64,000 nucleotides of DNA. Origin: Lingula anatina (lineage: Eukaryota; Brachiopoda; Lingulata; Lingulida; Lingulidae). Position 1 is the first letter of the stretch; every line of letters begins with the position of its first letter. Under the pieces are notes generated by a model that made no database searches, had not been told where the DNA came from, and saw only the letters and a list, made by a program, of their open reading frames with translations. The position numbers and the translations under genes were made by a program. Shown here piece by piece: positions 39,501 to 52,400 of the stretch. The DNA lies in NCBI RefSeq assembly GCF_001039355.2, contig NW_019775449.1, positions 204,367 to 268,366 on the forward strand, read 5' to 3'.

Positions 39501-42500
39501 TTTTATCTGAAATTGGAATATCATTTAATCTGCCCATTTCTCTATGGTTCAAATAAAGTACACAGAGGAAAATCATCATGATAGTTCTTAGATGATCAAG
39601 ATAAGAAATTTCAAGTTTTGGCATTAAGATTGTCTTCAAAAATAGTCATTTCTGATAGGAAAAAAAGGTATCAAAATACAGTTAGACACAGTGACAATTT
39701 TTGTGAGGAGGTATTTTACTATTAGCCTACATATCTGTATATCTGTAAAACCCATCTGTAAAAATATACCTTCTTCAGTAGGCAGAATCCAGGTAGCTCC
39801 TCCTGTTTGTTGTCAGCTACAGCATACTTCACCGCCTGTCTTACATTACCTATGTGCTGCAGGCACTCAGTGGGATCCAATTTCTGAAATAAATCACCCA
39901 CGTATATGAAATATTGGTAAAGAAGACATACTGACAAACACAACTAATTCTAGGAGATATATATGATATAATTCAATGCTCATACAATTTGGGACTTTTT
40001 GTCAAAAATAAAGAAATTAATGAACTATTGGTAAAGGAATTCAATACACAAAGTGTAATAAAAATAGAGAAACACCAACCTTAGTGACTGAATTCAAGCA
40101 CGCCCAGGCAGCATTCAGAACTTTTTCATCAGTATTGGTAAACAGTCCAATGACTCCTCTCAACAACTGTGGCACATATTCAGAATAGTCTGCCTTAGTT
40201 TTACTACAGAAAGCCTCCAGGATGGTGACAGCAGCACAGCGTATCCCTGGCTCCGAGTTGCCAAAGGCCTGGATCAGTTCATCTAACGTGATCCTGACGC
40301 CATTGTCATCTGTCACAGACAGCACCACTACCTGGCAATACTCCAGCTCCTGGAAGATAAGAAAATATATATCTAGAGATGAAAGGATTCTTTTTGTCAA
40401 TTTTATTAATCCACCACTCCCATTATAACATATTTAACAATGCTTTGCAAAACTCCTCTGTCATCCTTGTCTTGATAATAACAAAAGTTACCTTATTAAC
40501 ATTTGACGAATGTGATGCTGACTTGCCAAATGAAAGCTAAGTAACTGAATGTAACCAAAATTAAAGTAATGAAATTTACTTCACTAGATTAGATGCCATT
40601 TGCACTGCACTGTCATTGGCAGAATCACCCAAGCAAAGTACAAAAACTTTGAACTGTTTACCTGTTGTTCCTCCTCTGTACCCAGCTTAGAGCTAAGTGA
40701 AGATAACAAAGCCGGGAGGATCTTGTGCAGGTGCTTTACCAGGGCTTCTCCAGCCACAGAAGACAGGAAAGACAGAGCGCGGGTGTTCACTGGAGAACTG
40801 GTCAACTGAATACACAAGACATAATATCACAGTTGAAATATCCAGGTAAAACCAGTGCCCTTGCACAGTCTAATTTTAATTAAAAGTACAATAAGGAGGG
40901 CATAACATACTAGAACAGCAGCAATTCTAATGTTTGAGTGTACTAATAACACATTTTCAGAACCCAGCAAAGACAAGCAACAAATGTCTGAGAAGGACAT
41001 CAATTTCTCTAGTTGTCTGAATTAACAGTATACATGAAAACTATTTGCTGAAACCGACTTCTTTTCTGGCCTTACAAATAACAGTTATGCCCATATTGTT
41101 TTTTCACTGACACATATGAACTCATGTAAACATTTTAACATTGGTTAATTTGAAATGAAGGACTGTGTTAAATAACTGACCTGAGGCACTAAGTACGGTA
41201 AAACCACCCTGCTCTTCACGGCCATAACCTGTGTCAGACCATCCAAAGCATACTCTGATAACATCTCATCATCCTAGAAACAGTAAAATGACATGGTGAC
41301 TACATTCTGAGATTGAAGAAATATTAATTTTCACACAGATTGCACAAACTTATGTAGTTTAACAAAAATGTAATTTTATGAAATCTTACTATGTTTACCT
41401 TCAATCTTTGTCTTTGTCTGCATGCTACTAGTTTAAGAGTGGAATAAAAAGTTGAAACCTACTTCACAAAAGAAATTATAACAATTTAATCAGCTGTAAA
41501 AAGCATTAAAGGGAAAATAAGCAGAGAAGTTTCCCATACCAATTTCTTCAAGAGATCTGGCAAAATGTCATCCAGTGCTCTAGATCCTATGTTGTTGTGT
41601 AGCGTATCAAATGTCTTTGCTGCTGCTTGTCGTACCTCAGGGAGAGGATCACACAGAGCCTTACGTACAGTTGGTATCAAACTGTCTGCAAACACCGCCA
41701 CCTAAAATAAATAATACAATAAAATCAGTTTTTAGAGCCTCACATATGTTAACATTTATGCAAGTTACTTTAAAAGAATAAAACCACAGTATTTTTAGAT
41801 AAAAAAACATCACATACTACACATCTTTTCTAAAACATGTTCAGGTCAAAATTTTGATTTTACTGTTATGAACTGCAGTCTATCAGATAAACCCTGCAGC
41901 CTTTCAATCTTAAAATTAAGGTGTTAAACTCCTGTAATACTTAGTCAGTCTTCAACCTCGCCCCATTCAGCCCCTCAACTCACATGTTCCTTGCTGGTGC
42001 TGCTCATAATCTCACTGAGTCCAATGCAGACTCCCTGCCTCTGGTCACTCTGGTCAGACTCCAGTCCATGTTCCAGTATAGGGATGATCTCTGGCAGGAC
42101 ACGCTCTCCCAGCTTACGTACAATATCACCTAGAGTCCTGGCTGCAACCTGAAACATTAACAATTAAACACCGCATCAGACTGCTGGGTCTGAGAATCTG
42201 CTTACAGAATCTGCTTGAGAATCTGCTTCTGGCTCAGAAGTATGAAGTATTCAAATGGAACAATAATGGTATTGTGAAAAACTTGGCATTGAAATTGAGA
42301 AAATTACTAATATATTTCTAGTTTTCCTAATATTCCATGTGTTTCAGCAAAATTGTGCATGTCAAAGACATACCATTTCTGGAAATCAATTCAATTTAAT
42401 TAAATGAAAAAATTATAATTGTTATAGGTGCTGTGCTGCTTGCTAGTGCCTCACACTTATATTTATGCCATAGTTTATAAGTCACTTCACCTGTCTCTTA

Positions 42501-45500
42501 TCATAACTGGTGCTGGCCAGACATCCCAGCAATAAGGTGAACAGAGTGGACAGGATCTCCCTGAGAGTCTTGGGTGTATTGCTCACTATCACCTTCCAGA
42601 CGTGGAGGGCAGCCTGTCTCACCATCAGTGCAGTGTCAGAGCGGCCCATGTACAGACCTGCCAACACCCGGTTTCGACGCTCCAAACCAAGCACTTTGTT
42701 GATGGCCTGAGGGGTAATAAAAAGTACTTCTGTTACATTCTTTAATTGGGATTTTAGAGTAAAGTCCATATAATGTTATGTATTTGTATCAGACCCACTT
42801 ACCTAGTTTTTAATTTTAGCTTTAATCTAATTAATCAAAACTGAAAAGAAAGTAACTCACTCAGGTTGAAATCTATATTGTTTTCTTCCTAAAAAAGGTG
42901 TAAATTTCTTCATTTTACAATAGCAATTGCATATGAATAATAATATTTCATTAAAGTAATGTTAATGTGACCAGATCTATAACGTCTTCATTGAATACCT
43001 GCTGAGATACTTCAGTTCCAAAGTTATCATCCTCTCCCGCACTTTCTGTGGACATTTTTCCAGACACACCTGAAACATGAAAATATTTCCAATGTCAGTA
43101 GAAGACCTAAATGTCAATGGTGGAGCCTGATTGCAGGCTTATCCCATGGCTGGAATTGACAGGATAAAAGTATAAACAGTAATCAGCATAAAAAATCTTA
43201 ATCATGCTAACTAAATGTTCATGCAAAATAAGAAATAATCTTTTCAGGTAAATATTATCTGCTTAGACCTATCACAAGCCTTAGAGAACATACATGAATA
43301 TTTTCAGCCCATCATGAATTTTAACAAACAAGATAAAAACAAAATGTATCTGAATTTGTTTGAACAGATTTCCTTTCTACCTGAAAGTTTGTACAACAAA
43401 TCTCCCAGCAGTTGCACAGAGCTGTATCTGATCCTCCAGTTGTCATCAAAGAGTCCCTTCTCTAGCTCTGGCAGCAGGAGTTCAATGGCGGTGTCAGCAT
43501 ACATAGCCACTATTCTCTGTCCTGCTTTGAGAGCTGTGTCTCTGAGGAACTCCGATTCATCTGCCAAAGCCTGAAAAGCAAAAATTAATAAATAATAGTA
43601 AAGTTCATAGTGAAATAGGCACAATGAAATGTCATACCTCATGATTGGTCTCCTTAGAAATAATTACTTTTTAATCATCAGTATTATATTTGTCATACTT
43701 GAAATAACTTCAAACAGATTTGACTGGTGAAATCCTTGAACCCTCATATCATGTTATTGTCATGACTGTAACTCATTAAAGCTAATACACTCTTAACAAA
43801 TATACTTTTTAGCATCAAATGGATAATTTTACTGACTTTTAATATGGATGGGATGAGAGGTCCAACATAGCCCAGGAAGTCGTCTCCAAACACTCCAGGC
43901 AGGTAGATGTACAGCATGATGTACCCATCACGGACATGAGGTGCGATGTCAGGACGCTCGGCAGTCTCAATCACATCTGGCATCAGCTTGTGCAACCTCT
44001 CAATGCCAAGACCACCAACAACTTCACTTAAACCTGTGTAACAGAAAGAAAGGCAAACACTTTTACAGGGTATACATGTTTTGACATAAGATAAATTTTC
44101 TGAGAAAATCTTTTAATATGAGACAGATCTGCAACTTTTATTGGCAATTATCTTTTTTTATCCTGGGGTCATAGTGGCATGTAAAAAACATAAGATTAAA
44201 AACTTTTTTACAACAACTTGGTTCAAACTGACATCTGGCTAAACTCAATCAAATACAACAGTATGGATGGTTGCATATGAAGAAAATAAAAATCATCTTA
44301 AACATGCCCCACCTTGAGCTGCTCCAGACCTGTCCACTGAGCTAGCCTCTGATGTCATCATCTGCATCAGCCATGGCAGCAGATCCTCAAAGCTGGACTC
44401 TCCCATTCCTTTCACCATGGCACCCAGAGCTTTGGCTGAGACACTCCTCACCTCTGGCACTGGGTCCAGCAGAGACTGCTTCAAACCTGGGATCACATTG
44501 GGCAAGTATGGGGCCAGGTCCTAACAACAGAAAGATAACAAGATGAAAAAGATCTCTTTACACTGAAAAGATATGAATTAAAAAATTTTCATTGGTAATT
44601 GTACTGCACTAATTTAAAATCAGTTATATGACAGATGAAAAAACGTTCAGTTTTGGGAAATCCTAGCTTACTTTTTGGTCAGTGAGTGAATACATGTTGC
44701 CAATGATCTGTGCTGCCATCTTTCTGGTCTCCGTGGATCTGTCCTGGAAGGACCTCTGCACCACTGGCATGATCAGAGCCAGAGATGGAGAGTCAATAAA
44801 ATGGACAAACTTGGTTTCTAGCAATGTCTGCAAACAGGTTGTGGTCTTTTTGTTGGGGTCTTGAAGAGCATCCATTAGAATTGGAACAATTTCTGGAATA
44901 AAGTCAATAAATGTTTTTAAAAGAAAGGACCTAATTACACAGTGATTTTAATACTGTATTCTGTCAAATAAACTTTAATTACAGCTGCTTTAAAAAGTTT
45001 GCTATTTTGGTGTTACTTTTTCATATTCACTCAATGCAATTCTACTATATAATAAGTGAAAAATTCCATCAATAATTTCATTTAAAAAATCACCTTGAAT
45101 TTCTGGATTCCTAATGACAGATCCAATCTCCTTCAAAGCTTGAGCTCCAGCTTTTTGCACTTTGTGGTGAGAATCCGTGAGAACCTCTACAAGCTTTGGT
45201 ACAATCTGTGGCAGACAAGCAGACAGCTGTTTGGGGGCACAGTGTGACATGGCACCCAGGAGCTCCACTGATCCAGTCTTGGTTCTCCACGAGTCCTCCT
45301 CCAGGGCCGCCAGGAGAGAAGGCAAGACTAGTTTGACTCCATGGGCACTGAGCTTGGTCATCACTGCCTTGGCTGTATCATCTGCTGCCTAATTCATAAG
45401 AAAATGGAAGGAATAATGGAAGGAATAATAAAGGAATAGTTTTGTGTGTCACCACTTGGCACCAGGCTCAGTAGTTCAACTTTTTGCCCCCTAGTTTCAA

Positions 45501-48500
45501 TTAGTGTTGTGGAGAGGGGGCACCTGCTGCACCTGCTGCATAGGCACCCGCTCTCATTTTCTGGTGCAGTACGTCTTTCAAAGTCAAAAGCATTCAGAAA
45601 CACTGTTTATTTAAATTATATAATAAAAAATTACCAAGCAAATTTCATGACACAGAAATGCTCACTCTGACTGGTCAGTGACTTTTACACCATATTGAAA
45701 GATGAAATTCCCACATTTGACTCTTTCTTACCTCTCTGACAAACTGGTTTCCATCTCCAAAACACAGTAGTAAATGAGGCAGAATGTGGACAACATATGG
45801 CTCAAAAAGCCGACCAAGCATGGTACATAACATTTCAAAGGCAAAAAGTGCACCTGTAAATATAATAAACAAAACACTTAATCATATTATCAAGAGTATC
45901 ATGAAACAACAAATATAAAAATTACAGCTCTAAAAATACAACAAAAAAGTTGATTATGAAAATGCAATGATGAATATGGCACCATCACAAATACAATAGT
46001 GTACAATTATTTCCATTACCTTCCCTATGTCTTGGGCTCTTCTTATTTTGTACAGCATCAGTTAGAGTGGTCATAATGTCCAGCTGTTTAAGGGCAAGAA
46101 TGCCCAAACCTTTGACCAGTCCAGCCAGTCCGTAGGCTGCCCCCTTCCTCTCCCCATAGTTGTCAGACTCCAGGAGAAGTTGCAGCAGTTTATGCACTAG
46201 TTCTGGAGCATCCTGTTTGATGGCTGGTACCAGTGGAGGGAGACAGTTAGCCACTGCCTCCTGGACCTGAATAAGGCAAGAATAAAATGTCTCAAAATGT
46301 TTCACTTCATGTACCATTTGTTGAATATTCACTGGTCCTCTCTACCTGCCCTCACATTCAGTAAACTTAGAAACTTCATGTCAAAATGAGGATCTTCAAA
46401 TTAATAGATTTATTAAACTTATCAATATCATATGTTACAGGTACAAAAGTGCAAGTAACCATTAAGTTACTAATTTCTTTTGTACCTGTGATTTATATCA
46501 GCACACAGATTTCTCCAGAAGTAACAGCTAATCTACAAATGGAGTTTTCAGTTTGTGCATTATTTTCTCTTTTCTTTCTTTCTTTCCCTTTTTTTTATGA
46601 TAGCACAACAGTGGTGTTTGTACACACAGAGTATCAAATAAAGCATCTACCATACAATCTAAAAACAGAGTCACAGTAAATGAAACATAAGAATAATTTA
46701 AATCAAAACGACTGCTCACCTGTTGTGATGGTGTTGATAAAGCTTCTATAAGTTTGGCCACTATTGGCTTGACCTGAGGGTCATCTTTGTCCAGATGCTT
46801 GGCCAGCGACCCCATCAAGATGACCACACTCTGGCGCACTGCATCATAGCCAGCAGAGTCTGGAGCTTTGGCAAGAAACTCCTGGAACACTGGCAGCAGG
46901 ATATCCACATTGTCCTGTATGAATAAAAACATAGTGAAATTACACAAAACCACTATAAAATCATTAATAATTGACTTCAGTTACTAAGCATTTTATCATG
47001 CTAGTTAAATGGTTGTAAGATAATTTTTTCAATTGCTATCAGCATTCCTGTGCAAATATGCACCAACACACTTAGTCACATAAAAAAAGATTTCAACTGA
47101 AACAGCTTAAAAAACCAAATAAAGAATCCCTTACCTTCCCATGTCCATTAATGACTGCCACAGCAGACACCAACATATTCTGCCTGACCTCCCCATTTCT
47201 GTCTCCCAGGCCGTCAGGGACAAAGAATGAGAACAGTGGCTCAATCTGGTCCTCAGTGAGGAGAGGGGACAGTTTGCTCAGTGCCAAAGCAATGCCACTC
47301 CTGGCTGGCCACTCATCAGGAGGACCCTCCGAGATCACACGGCCAAAAGAATCTAGGACAGGTGGGGCAAGCTGAAGAAGAAAGTTAAGGTTCAAATAAT
47401 TTAGTTATAACCTCAGAAACAGCCAATAAATGCCCAACTAGAAGACCTTATTTCACCAGTAGATGAACATTTATGTATTCTTAGCATTTACAATGTAAAT
47501 ATATCTAATTAACAAAAGCCAACCTACTGCACTGCATTGTCCTTTATTTTTCTTTATTTAATCTTTTGGCAATATGTCATATAAGAAAGGGATCACAAAG
47601 CACTAAACTCAAAACCCATCCCATTCTCAGCACTTACATAGAGCTTCTCCCTGTACTTGTCCATCAGTTGCTCCAGAACCAAAGGTACTTGTTCTGGAAA
47701 TTCCTTCAGAGCAGCTGCCAGAGCATCTGCAGCAGCCTCTCTGATCACAGCCTCTGAATGGATGACATCATTAGGGAGCAGGGAACACAGTTCTTCCTCC
47801 AACTGGAGGTCTGCCTCTGTCCATAACCTACAGTGTGAAGTAAAATTGAGTTACTTGTACAATGAAAATATTTATTCCACAATTGATGCTTGCACAATAC
47901 AGAATTTGCTTTTGCTTTTTGCTGTTAAGAGGTGTACCCTTGCTTTATTACCATACAACAAAAGCAAGTAAACACCTCTTGTAGTTAGTGAAATACAAGT
48001 GTAATAATCCTATTGTTTAATACTCCATCTGTAGAGAAGTCAGTTTCAGCCTCAATAATTATACTTGTGTATATCACAAACAAGGGGCTACTCATCTTGT
48101 ACCTAAAACATACATTTGAATACATACATGCACAAGCCCACACAGAGCATGTACCAATTACATCCTCCTAAATATTTCCATTAAAATTGCCTTAATGGCA
48201 CAATTCTATACTTGCCTTTCTGCCATCTTCTGATTGCCCTCGTCTACATCAAACTTGGCCACCCATATCCTCCTACAAAGCTCTAAACCAGGCTCTCTCT
48301 CAACATCTGGTGTGGGGAGAACCTCTACCATGGCTTGCAAACTCTGTAAAATGTGATCTTCTTTTTCATATTTCATCCATAAATTTAAAACAAAACCTTT
48401 CTAAATGTATGACTATTTTTGATGGAATTACATAAAGACCTATCACAAGTGCTTGAAATAATGGTCACCAGACACAATTAATTAACTATTTTTGTAAAGA

Positions 48501-49470
48501 CTTCAGTTATTAATTATGAAAATGGTAGCTTCTTTCTAAAAATGCAACTACAAGATAATAAGGTTATTGAAGATTCAATGCCATCAGTTCACACCATGCT
48601 GAGGAGATGACCCATAACCATCATTTTATATATAACAATAATGAAGACATGATTGAAATTTATCTACAAATGATGATAGTATCCTCCTGTGATCTGTTGC
48701 CATAGTGTACAGTACCTGTAATGCCACCTCCCTCACTGCCAGTGTGGACACCTGCAGGCCCTGGAGTAAGATGTTCACCTCACTCTGGTCAGCCATAGCA
48801 CAGCCCTCCTGTCCACTGGCAGCCATGGCCAGGTCCAGAGTGGCTCGACTGGCCAGGTGCTGGACCTTACCAGAGTGGGTGCCTATCACCTTGATCAGGG
48901 TCTCAAACATGGCTGTTCTTGGAAGAAGACCTGGACCTTCCTGAAATGAGTTTCTACACATATTGGAATGTTTTCATCTTACTATCATAAAAAGACATTC
49001 ACAGTGCCCAAAATATTTCATCACACATCAATTAGTTTTCATTAAGTTTTAAAACAAACATTTCTTTATCTTTATTACAAATTCTTTGAACTATTTAAAG
49101 CCTTTAGTAAAATGACTGGTTATCTATTGAAACAAGCAAGCAAACAAAAAAAGATCACATACCTCACTATTTTCATCTTCACTGCGCACTTGTGCCTGCT
49201 CACAAATGATCCCCAGTGCCTTAAGCTGCACAACATCTCCATAGCTATTCATCAACACCTTCTTGAGCAAATGGAAGCAATACGCAAAGGTGGTGCCAAG
49301 GAATGGATGCCCCTTTCCAAACTCTCCTTTCTTCTGATCACCCACAATAATCTGATACAGAATGTCCACAGCACGGGTCACTTGAGACTTGAGATCTTCT
49401 ATGCACCACCATTTGTTCAGCTCACAGGAAGGGGCCAGTAGACGCAAGGTGGCATGACCAATAAGTAATC
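36521..49470 (-). other. GCN1: GCN1 coding exons 24-51
   Basis: Exons: 49163-49470, 48716-48940, 48216-48343 (GC donor), 47638-47827, 47135-47371, 46720-46914, 46020-46266, 45732-45853, 45094-45388, 44672-44892, 44313-44520, 43837-44033, 43381-43570, 42999-43069, 42491-42706, 41984-42148, 41540-41701, 41181-41273, 40662-40805, 40080-40349, 39770-39883, 39195-39425, 38790-38983, 38312-38523, 37865-38004, 37584-37688, 37108-37326 and 36521-36646. Intervening introns contain no other recognisable feature. Confidence 0.88.
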
Positions 49471-52400
49471 CTGAACGTGAATGGATAACTACTTTATGTA
49501 ACAAGGTAATATAAACAGTAAGTAATTGTAATATGCAATTTCCTATTTCACAAACTTTTCACACTCTTCAACTAAACACATTTTCTAGATCTCTGCAAAC
49601 ATAAACTAGAGGATCAGAGAGGCGATACCGCCTCCAAATATTGTACCACCAGCTGGAGCAAGCGCATTCGTATAGACCCCCACATACACAAAATAAGGGA
49701 CACAGCCACCAGTTTTGTGCTTGACAAGCTGTAAAAATGCAATCAACAAGAATTTTTAAACTATTGCAAAAAATATATATGGTACTATCAAATTTAAATT
49801 CTTCGTAAGGTAGGTCAAGGGTCAATTTCAAGGTCACAGTAAATTGCCAGTATATGACTTGAATCCAGTTTTGGAGATAAAAGGGAAGCAAATTTTGCAA
49901 AGTTCAGTTTATGGTGAAAAGTAGGTCAAAGGTCAATTTTAATGTAACATACAGATTGCCAGTATATGACTTCCTATTCAACTTCAAAAGTAACTATGGA
50001 CCTATCTCTGCCAGTTTTGGAGATAAAAGGGAAGNNNNNNNNNNNNNNNNNNNNNNNNNNNNNNNNNNNNNNNNNNNNNNNNNNNNNNNNNNNNNNNNNN
50101 NNNNNNNNNNNNNNNNNNNNNNNNNNNNNNNNNNNNNNNNNNNNNNNNNNNNNNNNNNNNNNNNNNNNNNNNNNNNNNNNNNNNNNNNNNNNNNNNNNNN
50201 NNNNNNNNNNNNNNNNNNNNNNNNNNNNNNNNNNNNNNNNNNNNNNNNNNNNNNNNNNNNNNNNNNNNNNNNNNNNNNNNNNNNNNNNNNNNNNNNNNNN
50301 NNNNNNNNNNNNNNNNNNNNNNNNNNNNNNNNNNNNNNNNNNNNNNNNNNNNNNNNNNNNNNNNNNNNNNNNNNNNNNNNNNNNNNNNNNNNNNNNNNNN
50401 NNNNNNNNNNNNNNNNNNNNNNNNNNNNNNNNNNNNNNNNNNNNNNNNNNNNNNNNNNNNNNNNNNNNNNNNNNNNNNNNNNNNNNNNNNNNNNNNNNNN
50501 NNNNNNNNNNNNNNNNNNNNNNNNNNNNNNNNNNNNNNNNNNNNNNNNNNNNNNNNNNNNNNNNNNNNNNNNNNNNNNNNNNNNNNNNNNNNNNNNNNNN
50601 NNNNNNNNNNNNNNNNNNNNNNNNNNNNNNNNNNNNNNNNNNNNNNNNNNNNNNNNNNNNNNNNNNNNNNNNNNNNNNNNNNNNNNNNNNNNNNNNNNNN
50701 NNNNNNNNNNNNNNNNNNNNNNNNNNNNNNNNNNNNNNNNNNNNNNNNNNNNNNNNNNNNNNNNNNNNNNNNNNNNNNNNNNNNNNNNNNNNNNNNNNNN
50801 NNNNNNNNNNNNNNNNNNNNNNNNNNNNNNNNNNNNNNNNNNNNNNNNNNNNNNNNNNNNNNNNNNNNNNNNNNNNNNNNNNNNNNNNNNNNGCCAGCGC
50901 TAACGCTGGTGGTACAATGAACATGCTGATGAAGTAGTCTTCCATAATCCCACCCTGTTAGGATAACAAACTACTACTATGGTAACTAGAATCATTCCAA
51001 AGCTTAACTTACCTAAATTAATCTTTCCCCCCTGAAATGCTGCACTGGCCAGTTCTGTAAAGTTGGCAGCTATTCTGGGAGCAGCCAGGGGTGAGGAGAA
51101 CAGTGGTAACATTCCCTCCACCAGTGTGGGGATATAGCGCCTGGTGCCTGCAGGGCTTCCTTTTATACTGGCACTCACAATACTACAGGCATGTTCAAGT
51201 TGGAGGTCCAACTGGAAAGATTTTTTTTGTTAATTTTGTAAACAAGTTTGTTATTTATGTAATGATTTTGACTGTTTCTCAGATAGGAAAAATCAATTTA
51301 AATTATACAGGCATGTTCCAACACATCTTTTAAGATTCGAATATATGTAGCTCGTGTATTGGAAACTTTTTGTAAGCTACCTACTTTCCTTAGGTCTTAA
51401 AAGTAACTGCATTGAAAGTTCTTAGTGTGTGCAGAAAGCAACTTTTCACATGGAGTCTATTGACTAATTCCAGTGGGTTTAAATTGAAGGCAGAATCAGG
51501 GAATCTAACCTCTTTGAGAGATTTTCTGATCTGGGACTCCTTTTCAAGTTGTGCTTGCTTCAATTCCTGTTGCTTCTTTGTCAGTTTAGGTTCTTCTATA
51601 ATTCCTTTGGCACGATTCTTGGCTTCTATTTCCTAGTTTAGCAGTACCAGATAAGTTAATGTGTACTAGCATTCAGATATTTGCACACCTTCTTCAAACA
51701 ATACCTACCCCTTCAATATCTTAGCTTGAAAACATTATAACAATGTTAAATCTATGCACATTACAATATTCTTTTAAGCTGCTAAAATAAACCTTTTCAA
51801 AGAGTTCCACTTAAAATTACTTATGCACAGTTGCTCTCACCTTCCTGAGCTCAATTTCTGCCATCTGCTCTGCATACGAGTAAAGCTTGCTTTCCCTCTT
51901 TATATTTGTCACCTTTTCTTGGGCAGCACTAGAAAAGAAAAGTTTTTATTAACTGTGTAATTCACAATTGATTTGCTCTAAGAAAAATGAAATTATATAA
52001 CAATTTATGTTAACACTGCATCAATAAAAAAATTTAATGAAAATAGAAGCATAACTGAACCTCAAGCAATACATGTTGTATACTGAAATACTCAATGTGA
52101 AAACTTTCAATATTTTCAAATTATTAAAACTGCTTCACTTCTTGCAACATATCTTTGACTGATGCAACACTAGAGCAGGCTTGATTAAAAAATAGTCTAT
52201 AAAATCCACAAATTGTATATTTTCTGCAAATAAAAAAAAAGAAACTGTCTCAAAACAAAACTAAACACAGAGGAAGCTACAATCACACAGCCAGGTTACG
52301 TTCCCCAACCTTTGTATCACAGACTTGTCATACAGTTCTCCCTCTGGAGTGTTCATGATCATGTACTCCTGCACTGTGACAGTCACCAGCCCAGGGTTGG

